Assembly: GCF_025566965.1 (NCBI RefSeq) | Contig: NZ_JAOQJL010000014.1 | Location: 22,313 to 86,312, forward strand | Direction of reading: 5' to 3' | Length of the DNA: 64,000 nt | DNA from: Blautia_A ammoniilytica | GTDB taxonomy: Bacteria; Bacillota; Clostridia; Lachnospirales; Lachnospiraceae | Shown: positions 42,273 through 50,767 of the stretch, one piece after another | Layout: every line of letters starts with the position of its first letter | How positions within the stretch are numbered: position 1 is the stretch's first letter | Program-made: the position numbers and the translations under genes | The notes under the pieces: model-generated | What the model saw: the letters and a program-made list of their open reading frames with translations, nothing else | Told to the model about the DNA's origin: nothing | Databases searched by the model: none

Positions 42273-43568
42273 TTAGTCATTGCCTGCCACTTTATCAAGT
42301 AACCTTGCAGATTCCCGCTTGGCTTTTCTTGTAGAGTGTGCATAGACATTCATGGTGGTACTGACATCTGAGTGCCCTAACAGTTCCTGCACATCCTTTG
42401 GTGCTGCTCCATTTGCCAGAAGGTTGCTTGTGTAGGTGTGTCGCAACTGGTGAAAATGAAATCCTTCAAATCCATCCAGTTTCTGAGCAATCTTCCTGCA
42501 AACAATTCCTAACGTGCTTGGCAGTTCCAAACTTCCATCCGGTCTTAAGCAGACAAAGGATATTTCCTTATAATCTTCTGGAACATTCTCTGTTCCGTCC
42601 AGATGATAGAACTCATAGTAAACTCTGTTTTTGTCTTTTACTTCTCTGTAGTAGTTTTTATGGTAAAGTTCTCCGTACTGCATTCGGTTTTTAAGTTGTT
42701 CCTTTCGGGCATTGCGAAGAATCTCTGCCAGTGTATCTCCAAAATCAACAATCCTTACCTTTTTTCGTTTGGTTGGTCCGATGATATTCTTGTGCCTTGA
42801 ACCATCATATCGGATACTGCGTCTGATTGTAAGGCACTGTTCTTCAAGATTCACATCCTGCCATGCCAGACCACAGGCTTCACCGATACGAAGTCCTGCA
42901 TAATAAGCTATCTGGATTGGAAGTATTGCCGGTGGATTGTAATTCTGTAGAAATTCAATCAGTCTTTCATAATCCTCTCGTGGAATTGGCTGTATATCGC
43001 CATCCATGTCATCATCGGAAAACAGGTCAACCTCATCCGTCTGGTATTTCAGCTTAATATACTGCATCGGATTGAAAGTGATATATTGCTTTGGTGATAC
43101 TGCAAATCGGAATGACTGCTGTAATACTGCCGAGAAAGAACGAATGTAATCTTTGCTATAACCTTTTCTTTCTGAACCATCTGGATAAGTGCCACCAAAG
43201 GAAAGCAGATCGAAGAAGGCTTGTAAATGCTCAGATGTTACATTTTTCAACTTTCTCTCTGAAATTGGATGCTTCTTGATGTTGGTAATGGCACCGAGGT
43301 AATTCTGGACTGTCCCATTACTGAGCGTACCGGTCTTTAATTCTTCCTCTGCCCATATATCAAGTAATTCTCCAATTGTAATATTTTCCGACTTTGCAAT
43401 GAATTTCTTGCTTTCGTAATCGTCCATTGCCTGACGGAGCAGTTTTTCCGTTTCACTTTTACTTTCTGTTCCAGCGTATTCTTTCTGAACCAGATTGCCG
43501 CTTGCATCTTCTACATAGAAGCGGTAGTACCATTTCTTTCCTTTTTTTCTTACAGATCCTTTTGCCAT
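42273..43568 (-). CDS. int: Tyrosine recombinase / integrase of the mobilizable element
   Basis: A 431-residue integrase: an N-terminal arm-binding domain (KKWYYRFYVEDASGNLVQKEYAG), a core-binding domain, and catalytic residues in AYYAGLRIGEACGL (Arg), HFHQLRHTYTSNLL (His, Arg), LGHSDVSTTMNVYAHS (His, Tyr). The ATG at 43568 follows GAAAGGAGACAC; ten upstream codons are probably untranslated. Different from the ICE integrase at 26417, so this element moves independently. The gene's 3' end faces attL. Confidence 0.92.
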   Translation of the reverse strand: MAKGSVRKKGKKWYYRFYVEDASGNLVQKEYAGTESKSETEKLLRQAMDDYESKKFIAKSENITIGELLDIWAEEELKTGTLSNGTVQNYLGAITNIKKHPISERKLKNVTSEHLQAFFDLLSFGGTYPDGSERKGYSKDYIRSFSAVLQQSFRFAVSPKQYITFNPMQYIKLKYQTDEVDLFSDDDMDGDIQPIPREDYERLIEFLQNYNPPAILPIQIAYYAGLRIGEACGLAWQDVNLEEQCLTIRRSIRYDGSRHKNIIGPTKRKKVRIVDFGDTLAEILRNARKEQLKNRMQYGELYHKNYYREVKDKNRVYYEFYHLDGTENVPEDYKEISFVCLRPDGSLELPSTLGIVCRKIAQKLDGFEGFHFHQLRHTYTSNLLANGAAPKDVQELLGHSDVSTTMNVYAHSTRKAKRESARLLDKVAGND

Positions 43569-43654
43569 AATCGTGTGTCTCCTTTCGATATCAGACAATC
43601 GGAACTGATGAAATGCTTCTTGCGTGTAAGTATATCATAACTCCGGTTGTCGTT

Positions 43655-44284
43655 CTATACCGAATCGGAATCCTCATACAAAACTTCTGATAAAAGATTT
43701 TCAAGCCTTTGTTCTGCCATTTCCGGTTTCTTGGAATAAAGCCTTACGATATCTGCCATGTCGTTAAAGGCATTAACAGTGTGGGTGATCTCCCGGAGAA
43801 ACATAATCTCGTTATATTCATCATTCGATTCAAACCCCATTACTTTTGCAATATCAGCTTCATTCGTGTTGCCCTTGTAATTCTTGCAGGCAAACTGGAA
43901 TGATTCCAGAAACAGGTTATATTGCTTTAACATCAACAGCAGTAAATCTTTGGAAAAAGCATCTTCCTTTTTACTAAGGTCGAGAGGTAACTGTTTGAGA
44001 ATATCGCCCATTGCATCACGAATCTGTAATTCTTTCTTATCCGTAATATCGGTTTCGTATTCATCGGTTTCCCCTCTGAGCCATTCAATAGATACATGAA
44101 GTGCTTCCGAAAGACCTTCCAGCACCATCTTTTTGGTATTGTCAATCGAACCATTCTCATAACGCAGGATTGTGGAAGCTGTAACTCCCATCTTCTCTGC
44201 AATATAAGGCTGTGTCAGATTTAATTCCAGACGACGCTGTTTTGCCCTGCTGCCTATCAGCTTGCGTAGTTCTTTATCTTTCAT
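43655..44284 (-). CDS. Xre-family repressor of the mobilizable element
   Basis: A 209-residue regulator with an N-terminal HTH (RRLELNLTQPYIAEKMGVTASTILRYENGS, ~17-46) and a long helical C-terminal region. It is divergent from the excisionase gene. Two ATTGCA-type palindromes in the intergenic region, one near each promoter, are its likely operators. It would hold the element in the integrated state. Confidence 0.85.
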   Translation of the reverse strand: MKDKELRKLIGSRAKQRRLELNLTQPYIAEKMGVTASTILRYENGSIDNTKKMVLEGLSEALHVSIEWLRGETDEYETDITDKKELQIRDAMGDILKQLPLDLSKKEDAFSKDLLLLMLKQYNLFLESFQFACKNYKGNTNEADIAKVMGFESNDEYNEIMFLREITHTVNAFNDMADIVRLYSKKPEMAEQRLENLLSEVLYEDSDSV

Positions 44285-44336
44285 GCTGATTGCCTCCTTT
44301 TTCGGTATGTATGAATTATAGCATGTACCTCACATA

Positions 44337-44440
44337 ATTGCAATATGCAATATAATAATTATTTTTAAAATTTCATAACGCTTGACAACACAATATAAAA
44401 CCGCTATACTAACAGCACAACAAAAATTGCATAATGCAAT
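44337..44440. promoter_or_regulatory. Twin operators and excisionase promoter
   Basis: Palindromes ATTGCAATATGCAAT (44337-44351) and ATTGCATAATGCAAT (44426-44440) flank a good promoter for the excisionase: TTGACA (44382-44387), 17-nt spacer, TATACT (44405-44410). The second palindrome abuts the excisionase ribosome site. Confidence 0.75.
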
Positions 44441-44458
44441 TTATAAGGAGGTGACAAG

Positions 44459-44689
44459 ATGACGGAAAGAAAGATTGCATTATCCATCGAGGAAGCAGCC
44501 GACTATACAGGAATTGGCAGAAACACTTTGAGAAAGCTGGTTGAATGGAAGAAGCTTCCGGTATTAAAGGTCGGAAGAAAAGTCCTTATTAAAACTGACA
44601 TTCTGGAAAAGTTCATGGAAGCCAACGAGGGGCGTGATCTGAGGGATAAAGGAAATGTAAAAGCTGTTACAAGAAATGTGGCAACTTAA
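44459..44689 (+). CDS. xis: Excisionase (Xis-like)
   Basis: A 76-residue protein with an excisionase winged-helix: LSIEEAADYTGIGRNTLRKLVEWKKLPVLKVGRKVLIKTDILEKFM at about 8-54. TAAGGAGGTGACAAG precedes the ATG. It is the first gene under the repressor-controlled promoter, so excision is coupled to derepression, as in Tn916-like regulation. Confidence 0.88.
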   Translation: MTERKIALSIEEAADYTGIGRNTLRKLVEWKKLPVLKVGRKVLIKTDILEKFMEANEGRDLRDKGNVKAVTRNVAT

Positions 44690-44833
44690 AAAGGCGGCTT
44701 CCTAAGAAACCGCCAAAGGTTCTATCAGACCGAAGCCATGATATACCTACACGCAAGAGGATTATACCATGTGCTTCTCCTGATATGCAACCGGGAACTG
44801 TTGTTTATCGGAAAAAGAAAGGATGAAGACGAT

Positions 44834-45148
44834 ATGGCGAAATCAACAAAGACTTATGAAGAAAGAATACGTGCATTAGAGAAAAAGGAACAGGAAAGCA
44901 TTGAAGCTACAAAAAAGCTCATTGCACAGCGGAAGGAACTGGAAAAGCGAAAGAAAGCAGAGGAAAGTAAAAAACGAACCCACAGGCTCTGTCAGATTGG
45001 TGGCGCAGTGGAATCGGTTCTTGGCTGTCCGATTGAGGAGGAAGATTTACCAAAGTTGATAGGCTTCTTAAAAAGGCAGGAAACAAACGGAAAGTTTTTC
45101 TCAAAGGCGATGCAGAAAGAGCCACTTACAGATATGGAGGAAGTGTAA
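44834..45148 (+). CDS. Small mobilization accessory protein (DUF3847-like)
   Basis: A 104-residue Lys/Glu-rich coiled-coil protein followed by a compact end: KSTKTYEERIRALEKKEQESIEATKKLIAQRKELEKR then HRLCQIGGAVESVLGCPIEEEDLPKLIGFL. This pattern is seen in small proteins coded just before MobA/MobL relaxases. The ATG at 44834 is preceded by AAAGGATGAAGACGAT. It lies next to the oriT candidate and probably forms part of the relaxosome. Confidence 0.75.
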   Translation: MAKSTKTYEERIRALEKKEQESIEATKKLIAQRKELEKRKKAEESKKRTHRLCQIGGAVESVLGCPIEEEDLPKLIGFLKRQETNGKFFSKAMQKEPLTDMEEV

Positions 45149-45193
45149 TGGCGGAGGGAGTGGTTTTTCCATTCCCTTCATTGCCTTTGAATG

Positions 45194-45226
45194 AAGGGCG
45201 CACTTATGGACAACCAGAGGTCGTCC
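45194..45226 (-). other. Candidate oriT with IncQ-like nic sequence
   Basis: On the minus strand an imperfect inverted repeat GGACGACC-tct-GGTTGTCC is followed immediately by ATAAGTGCGCCCTT. The last sequence matches the nic region shared by RSF1010-type and Gram-positive MOBQ plasmids (TAAGTGCGCCCT). It lies about 200 nt ahead of a MobA/MobL relaxase, the enzyme class that uses this site. A second palindrome TTGCCAC-aa-GTGGCAA sits at 45235-45250. The ORF crossing this region (45148-45453) is not considered real. Confidence 0.75.
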
Positions 45227-45428
45227 TTATAAGTTTGCCACAAGTGGCAACCGGTCTGCGCTTACGCTTGCCGGGCTCGTTCCGTCGGCGGGGCTTTCAG
45301 CCAGACCTGCTCATGCCGCAGGGGGCACTCTTGCGCAGAGGGCGTTCCGACAGCTTCACTTCTGCCAAACCAGAAGAAGATGCTGTCGGAAATCAATGCC
45401 GGATACGGCAGAAAGGGGGAATCGTATC

Positions 45429-47150
45429 ATGGCGATATTTCACTTTACAGTAAAGATTGTCGGGCGCAGTAAAGGAAAATCTGTCATATCCGCATCGGCA
45501 TATCTTAATGGAGATGTGATGAAGAATGAGGAAACAGGCAGAATCAGTTACTATACTTCCAAAAAGGAAGTCGTCTACACCAGTCTGATGATGTGCGAAA
45601 ATGCACCTCCTGAATGGCTGCATGTACCGGAAGAAAATATAAAAAGGTTTCAACAGTCTATCCGTTATAAAAGAGCGGATGATAAAGATGCCGCACTGGA
45701 AAAGTTTAAAATCACATTTCAGAAACAGCGTCTATGGAATGAGGTATTGAAGATAGAAAAAAATGCAGATGCACAGCTTGGACGCTCATTTGAATTTTCC
45801 CTGCCGAAAGAATGGAGCAGACAGGAACAGATTGATTATACAACCGAATATATTCAAAAGACTTTCGTGGATAAGGGAATGTGTGTCGACTGGAGCATAC
45901 ACGATAAGGGCGATGGAAACCCACATGTGCATTTACTTGTAACCATGCGACCATTCAATCTGGATCATTCATGGGGCAGCAAAGAAGTCAAGGACTGGGA
46001 TTTTGTCAGAGATACTGACGGAAATATCGTGGTTGATGAATCCCACCCGGACTGGTGGCAGGATAAGAAAAATCCTGACCGGCATGGAATCCGCATTCCG
46101 GTACTTGATGAAAACGGAGTACAGAAAGTCGGGGCAAGAAACCGAAAACAATGGAAACGGGTTCTGACCGATGCTACCGGCTGGAATAATCCAAAGAATT
46201 GTGAGTTATGGCGAAGCGAATGGGCTGGGATGTGTAACCGGCATTTATCCATAGACAATCAGATTGACCACCGCTCTTATGAAAGACAGGGCAAATTAAA
46301 AATCCCTACGATTCATGAGGGTGCGGATGCAAGAAAGATTGAGGAAAAATATCTCACCGGACAGATATGGAATGGTTCATGGAAGGTAGAGGAAAACCAG
46401 ATGATTAAAAAACAAAATGCACTACTGCAAAAGGTAATCACAACCTTTGGTAAGGTATCCGGTGCATTGTCAATATGGAAGGAGTGGTTGAATGACATTA
46501 GAAGAAAGCAAAGAAGTAATTCCCATGATGGAAGCAATGATTACACAGATAGAGGAACAGCAGAATATCATGGCAGAGATGCTTCAGGAAATACAGGAAA
46601 AGGACGAGAAGCTGATGTGCTTTCAGGAGAAGGAAGAACGATTGCAGCAATTAGAGAGCGAATTATCAGAACTGCTTCAAATCTTGCCGGATACAGAAGA
46701 ACTGTTGATACTTCTGGAAGAAAAGACAGACCAGATACAGAAGCTTACAGACGAAAATCAGCAATGGCAGGAATTGGCACAGAAATTAAACAGCGAGAAC
46801 CGGCTATTGCAGAAACAGAACAGCGAATTACTGAACTTGAACAGCAATTAGAGAAAGGAAGGTCGATTGATGAACGAATTAAGAAACTCAAAGAGCGACG
46901 ATCAACTGGAAGAGTTGCTTCTGCTGACAGAGCAGATGCAGGAAGAACTCGACCAGAAAGACAGGACTATCCGGGAACTGAAAATGCAGCTCGACGAATC
47001 GCTGACCTTGAACGAGAGGTTAAACAGCGAGAACAGAGCAGGGAACATTCAAGCCTTAAAGAACGACTTGAGGAAAACAAAAGAATTGTTGCAGAGAGAG
47101 AAAGAGAAAACGCACGCTGCCGAAATCATGACAGAGGAATGTCAAGATAA
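45429..47150 (+). CDS. MobA/MobL-family relaxase (MOBQ)
   Basis: A 573-residue relaxase that should nick the adjacent oriT. The catalytic domain is N-terminal: AIFHFTVKIVGRSKGKSVISASAYLNG, a likely Tyr in that block, and HVHLLVTMR with the metal-binding His residues at about 165-167. From ~355 onward it is low-complexity, charged sequence, because two other genes are read there in another frame. ATG at 45429 (MAIFHF) is chosen as in the family; the 11-codon extension upstream is unlikely. There is no conjugation machinery in this element, so it must be mobilized by an ICE. Confidence 0.9.
   Translation: MAIFHFTVKIVGRSKGKSVISASAYLNGDVMKNEETGRISYYTSKKEVVYTSLMMCENAPPEWLHVPEENIKRFQQSIRYKRADDKDAALEKFKITFQKQRLWNEVLKIEKNADAQLGRSFEFSLPKEWSRQEQIDYTTEYIQKTFVDKGMCVDWSIHDKGDGNPHVHLLVTMRPFNLDHSWGSKEVKDWDFVRDTDGNIVVDESHPDWWQDKKNPDRHGIRIPVLDENGVQKVGARNRKQWKRVLTDATGWNNPKNCELWRSEWAGMCNRHLSIDNQIDHRSYERQGKLKIPTIHEGADARKIEEKYLTGQIWNGSWKVEENQMIKKQNALLQKVITTFGKVSGALSIWKEWLNDIRRKQRSNSHDGSNDYTDRGTAEYHGRDASGNTGKGREADVLSGEGRTIAAIRERIIRTASNLAGYRRTVDTSGRKDRPDTEAYRRKSAMAGIGTEIKQREPAIAETEQRITELEQQLEKGRSIDERIKKLKERRSTGRVASADRADAGRTRPERQDYPGTENAARRIADLEREVKQREQSREHSSLKERLEENKRIVAERERENARCRNHDRGMSR
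46492..46851 (+). CDS. Coiled-coil protein overlapping the relaxase gene in another frame
   Basis: A 119-residue coiled-coil protein (MTLEESKEVIPMMEAMITQ, then heptads rich in Leu, Glu and Gln). It lies completely inside the relaxase gene in a different frame, with GGAAGGAGTGGTTGA just ahead of the ATG. In this region the relaxase frame is Arg/Gly/Ser-rich and disordered, so this frame is plausibly coding. Role unknown, perhaps a mobilization partner. Confidence 0.6.
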   Translation: MTLEESKEVIPMMEAMITQIEEQQNIMAEMLQEIQEKDEKLMCFQEKEERLQQLESELSELLQILPDTEELLILLEEKTDQIQKLTDENQQWQELAQKLNSENRLLQKQNSELLNLNSN

Positions 47151-47838
47151 GCTAAGGCAGGCAGAACAGGAACGGGACTATGCACTCTCTCATCAGAAAA
47201 AAGTAGAGATACCGGTTGAAAAGCCAGTACTCTATCAAAAGTGTGGGAACTGTAACCTGACAGCTTATCTGAAAGCCAAGGAAAAGTATGATACGCAGAG
47301 AGAAAAACTGGCAGGCAGATATAAAACAAAAACAGCCATGTATGAAGCATTGATGTTTCTGCTGATATGGTATTCCGTATCAACTACTCTTTTTCAGATG
47401 ATACGGTCAAAAATATTTATTTCTGATTGCGTGGTATTCTTTGATACAATCGCCACTTTTATACAGACCATTGCAGGGTGGATTATACTGACAGGAAAGA
47501 ACATGGCACAGATTAGTAATGGAATATCCAATCCTGTCGTTGCCGGAATTGTATATTGGCTGATAAGAATACTGATCTGCGGTGGATGTTTGGTGGGTGC
47601 TGGAATACTTGTAGCATTTATAGAGATAAAGATTGCAGAGTTATATAAGAAGTGCTGTTGGGATATGATTACCATAATGGTAATACTTATAAGCATGGCA
47701 ACAGCTATCTACTTTGGGAAGTGGATAAAGACAACATTGCCAATCAATCTGCTATTTCTCTTATTATTCGTGCAACTGGTATATGTTGGAATCAGGTGGT
47801 ATGTAAAGGGATGGCGAGAAACAAGGGGATATCATTAA
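46870..47838 (+). CDS. Coiled-coil protein with C-terminal membrane domain
   Basis: A 322-residue protein. The first ~130 residues are coiled coil (DDQLEELLLLTEQMQEELDQKD and onward), then a CGNCNLTAYLKAKEKY segment and about five membrane helices (~160-310). The first 280 nt overlap the relaxase gene in a different frame. GAAAGGAAGGTCGATTG precedes the ATG at 46870. It might link the relaxosome to the membrane or to a helper ICE coupling protein; that is speculation. Confidence 0.7.
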   Translation: MNELRNSKSDDQLEELLLLTEQMQEELDQKDRTIRELKMQLDESLTLNERLNSENRAGNIQALKNDLRKTKELLQREKEKTHAAEIMTEECQDKLRQAEQERDYALSHQKKVEIPVEKPVLYQKCGNCNLTAYLKAKEKYDTQREKLAGRYKTKTAMYEALMFLLIWYSVSTTLFQMIRSKIFISDCVVFFDTIATFIQTIAGWIILTGKNMAQISNGISNPVVAGIVYWLIRILICGGCLVGAGILVAFIEIKIAELYKKCCWDMITIMVILISMATAIYFGKWIKTTLPINLLFLLLFVQLVYVGIRWYVKGWRETRGYH

Positions 47839-47879
47839 AACAAAAATACCGATATTTTATTGGTACTATATGTCTTTAC

Positions 47880-47915
47880 TTTCGTGCTAATATATATTAT
47901 CATATTAGCACGAAA
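47880..47915. promoter_or_regulatory. Palindromic operator of the AbiE operon
   Basis: A perfect 14-bp inverted repeat TTTCGTGCTAATAT-n8-ATATTAGCACGAAA, whose right arm runs into the GAAAGGAG ribosome site of the antitoxin gene. AbiEi antitoxins are known to repress their own promoter through inverted repeats, so this is a likely AbiEi site. Confidence 0.7.
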
Positions 47916-47926
47916 GGAGAAAGCAT

Positions 47927-48520
47927 ATGACTCAGTTTGAAAAATTAGATTTGTTGTTGCGTGAATGTGGAGGGACAATTCAGACATTTCAAGTTCTAAA
48001 TAATGGAATTAGTAAGTCTGTGTTTTATGCATATGTGAAGGAACGAGGATTAGAACAAGCTGCTCATGGTGTGTATGTATCGCCGGATACGTGGACAGAT
48101 GCAATGTACCTTTTGCATTTACGTTGTGGTCAAGCTGTATTTTCTCATGAAACTGCATTGTTTTTTCATGATTTAACGGACAGAGAGCCTTTGAAATACA
48201 CCATAACAGTAAGAACTGGATATAATCCAAGTCGTTTGCAGGAAGACGGTTTTCAAGTGTACACAATAAAAAAGGATTTACATGAAATAGGAATCATAGC
48301 TATGCAGACATCATTCGGACATTCCGTTCCCGTTTATGACATGGAGAGAACAATTTGTGATCTGCTTCGTAGCAGAAAAAATGTTGAAATGCAGGTCTTT
48401 CAAGACGCATTGAAACAATATGCAAAACGTAAGGATAAAAACTTACGGATGCTTATGAAATACGCAGCTATGTTTCATGTTGAAAACATACTTAGACCAT
48501 ATTTGGAGGTGTTACTTTAG
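47927..48520 (+). CDS. AbiEi-type antitoxin / autoregulator
   Basis: A 197-residue protein of the AbiEi family (type IV toxin-antitoxin). It has an N-terminal winged helix (GGTIQTFQVLNNGISKSVFYAYVKERGLEQAAHGVYVSPDTW) and the conserved block VFSHETALFFHDLTDREPLKYTITVRTGYN. The C-terminal half carries the antitoxin function in studied members. It is followed directly by the toxin gene, the stop and the ATG being adjacent. Confidence 0.9.
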   Translation: MTQFEKLDLLLRECGGTIQTFQVLNNGISKSVFYAYVKERGLEQAAHGVYVSPDTWTDAMYLLHLRCGQAVFSHETALFFHDLTDREPLKYTITVRTGYNPSRLQEDGFQVYTIKKDLHEIGIIAMQTSFGHSVPVYDMERTICDLLRSRKNVEMQVFQDALKQYAKRKDKNLRMLMKYAAMFHVENILRPYLEVLL

Positions 48521-49384
48521 ATGATAACAACGGCAAGACAATTAAAGGATTTAATTCGTAATATGTCAAAGAAAAAATCCGCAGATGCACAGATTTTGAT
48601 GCGGAATTATATGATGGAACGTTTTTTAGAACGAATTTCTTTATCAGAGTATAAAAACCAGTTTATATTAAAAGGTGGAATGCTTGTGGCGGCAATGGTT
48701 GGTCTGGATGCCAGAGCTACTATGGATCTGGATGCTACCATAAAAGGCACTAATGTTAGTGTGGAGGATGTAGAAATGATTATATCCCAAATTATATCAA
48801 TTCCACTGGACGATGGTGTTTCATTTCGGGTCAAACGGATATCGGAAATCATGGAAGAAGCAGATTATCCTGGTGTTCGTGTAAGCATGGAAACGAAATT
48901 TGATGGTGTAATCACACCATTAAAGATTGATATTTCTACAGGGGATGTAATTACACCAAGAGAAATCAAGTACAAATTTAATCTTATGCTTGAAGACCGC
49001 ACTATTGAGGTATGGGCATATAATCTGGAAACGGTATTGGCTGAAAAATTGGAAACTGTTGTTAGTCGAAACGTTACAAATACACGAATGAGAGATTTTT
49101 ATGATATTTATATTTTACAAAAGTTGTATGGAGAACAACTCCAAAAACAAGTTTTATGGACTGCACTTGTGGCTACAGCCAAAAAAAGGGGAACATTAGA
49201 CCTGATAGAAGCTGAGGATATAAGAGAAATATTTGATGAAATTGAATCAAGTCCGGTTATGGAGACCTTATGGAAAACATATCAAAAAAATTATTCTTAT
49301 GCTGCTGATATTTCATGGCATGCAATTGTGAAGTCAATCTGTGCATTATATGGAAGTATATTGGAGAATATGTATGACACATAA
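48521..49384 (+). CDS. AbiEii-type nucleotidyltransferase toxin
   Basis: A 287-residue toxin of the AbiEii family, which stops growth upon phage infection by a nucleotidyltransferase activity. Motif I appears as FILKGGMLVAAMVG with the metal-binding TMDLDATIKG (DxD) at about 69-78. Further blocks are VRVSMETKFDGVITPLKIDISTGD and ETVLAEKLETVVSRNVTNTRMRDFYDIYIL. ATATTTGGAGGTGTTACTTTAG precedes the ATG. The pair serves phage defence and element maintenance. Confidence 0.92.
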   Translation: MITTARQLKDLIRNMSKKKSADAQILMRNYMMERFLERISLSEYKNQFILKGGMLVAAMVGLDARATMDLDATIKGTNVSVEDVEMIISQIISIPLDDGVSFRVKRISEIMEEADYPGVRVSMETKFDGVITPLKIDISTGDVITPREIKYKFNLMLEDRTIEVWAYNLETVLAEKLETVVSRNVTNTRMRDFYDIYILQKLYGEQLQKQVLWTALVATAKKRGTLDLIEAEDIREIFDEIESSPVMETLWKTYQKNYSYAADISWHAIVKSICALYGSILENMYDT

Positions 49385-49532
49385 AAAACTGATATGTAAA
49401 TTACGTTAGCATTTTGAGTTGCCTAAATTCGAAAGTTAGGAAAATCTTAATAATTTCTCAGGCAATCCATTGTGAATTTAGATGTTGTATTTGCTATACT
49501 TAATTGGAAATATGAGCAAAGGAGTTGAAAAT

Positions 49533-50228
49533 ATGTCTGAAAAGATATTGATTATAGATGACGAGCAAGATATAGCGGATCTGTTGGAGGTCTACTTGAA
49601 AAACGAAAATTACGTCGTTTATAAATTTTACTGCGCAACGGATGCCATGTCGTGTATTGAAAGCGGCGACATTGATCTTGCCATTCTGGATATTATGCTC
49701 CCGGATATGAACGGCTTTTCACTTTGCCAGCTTATCCGAAAGAAATACACTTATCCAATCATAATGCTAACGGCTAAAATTGAGGAAACGGATAAAATAA
49801 CGGGGCTGACATTGGGAGCGGACGATTATGTGACAAAACCCTTTCGCCCACTTGAAGTAGTTGCCAGAGTGAAAGCGCAGTTAAGACGTTACAAGAAATA
49901 TTCACCCGGTATCATCACAGAGAAAATTCCATCGGAACTTTCCTATAACAAATTGTGCTTGAATGTGCAGACCCATGAATGTCTGTTAGACGGGGAACCT
50001 GTTTCTCTAACCCCGACAGAATTTTCTATTCTCCACGTCCTTTTGTCAAGTGCTGGAAATGTTGTAAGCATTGAGGAACTGTTTCATGCGGTTTGGAAAG
50101 ATGAATACTACTCTAAAAACAGCAGCACAATTACTGTGCATATCCGGCATCTGCGCGAGAAACTGAACGATACTTCCGATACTCCGCAGTATATTAAAAC
50201 GATTTGGGGTGTCGGCTACAAAATTTAA
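49533..50228 (+). CDS. VanR-like response regulator
   Basis: A 231-residue OmpR-family regulator: IIDDEQD, phospho-acceptor Asp53 (LDIMLP), MLTAKI, KPFRPLEVVARV, and a winged-helix DNA-binding domain. It closely resembles VanR-type regulators. The ATG at 49533 is used since GCAAAGGAGTTGAAAAT precedes it. It is followed by VanZ-like and VanS-like genes, but no vanHAX-type genes are present. Likely target: the ABC transporter downstream. Confidence 0.88.
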   Translation: MSEKILIIDDEQDIADLLEVYLKNENYVVYKFYCATDAMSCIESGDIDLAILDIMLPDMNGFSLCQLIRKKYTYPIIMLTAKIEETDKITGLTLGADDYVTKPFRPLEVVARVKAQLRRYKKYSPGIITEKIPSELSYNKLCLNVQTHECLLDGEPVSLTPTEFSILHVLLSSAGNVVSIEELFHAVWKDEYYSKNSSTITVHIRHLREKLNDTSDTPQYIKTIWGVGYKI

Positions 50229-50244
50229 GCGAAAGGAGAACGCT

Positions 50245-50754
50245 ATGAAGAGAAAATCAAATTGTTTGGCAACTATTTTATTCTTAATTTATCTGGCACT
50301 TCTGGTTTGGATCATACTGTTCAAACTACAGTTTTCAATCAGTGATCTGGATAAAGTAAGGAGTATAAACCTTATTCCTTTTCACTATGACAAAGAAGTT
50401 GGCGCAGCATTTCACTTAACAGAGGTACTCGAAAATTTCTTGATTTTTGTTCCTATGGGCATTTATCTTCAAATGCTTCTGCCAAGAACAAAATTATATG
50501 TGAAGTTCATGCTGATTGCTGGAACAAGTTTTTTATTGGAAACTATGCAGTATATCTTAGCAGTCGGACGTTCTGATATTACTGATGTACTTACAAATAC
50601 GGCAGGTGGTCTTTTGGGGCTTGCTGTATATTCGATGGCAGCCCGGTTAATCGGAAATAGAATAAAAGCAAACAGACTGTTTTCCATTCTGGCAGGCATA
50701 GTAAGTGTTGTCGTGATTGGTCTGCTTGGCTTTCTTCTGTTTGCTAATCGGTAG
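50245..50754 (+). CDS. VanZ-family membrane protein
   Basis: A 169-residue membrane protein with four or five helices and the VanZ signature blocks: IILFKLQFSI, INLIPFHYD, ENFLIFVPMGIYLQML, ETMQYILAVGRSDITDVLTNTAGGLLG. VanZ proteins lower susceptibility to lipoglycopeptides such as teicoplanin; others may protect against other envelope drugs. The start at 50245 follows GCGAAAGGAGAACGCT. It sits between the regulator and kinase genes. Confidence 0.9.
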   Translation: MKRKSNCLATILFLIYLALLVWIILFKLQFSISDLDKVRSINLIPFHYDKEVGAAFHLTEVLENFLIFVPMGIYLQMLLPRTKLYVKFMLIAGTSFLLETMQYILAVGRSDITDVLTNTAGGLLGLAVYSMAARLIGNRIKANRLFSILAGIVSVVVIGLLGFLLFANR

Positions 50755-50767
50755 GAGGTGTATTCTC

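Noticed and set aside
45148..45453. 101-codon frame after the DUF3847-like gene
   Set aside because: It starts at the stop of the upstream gene but crosses the oriT inverted repeats and nic site, with composition unlike its neighbours. The oriT explains the sequence better.
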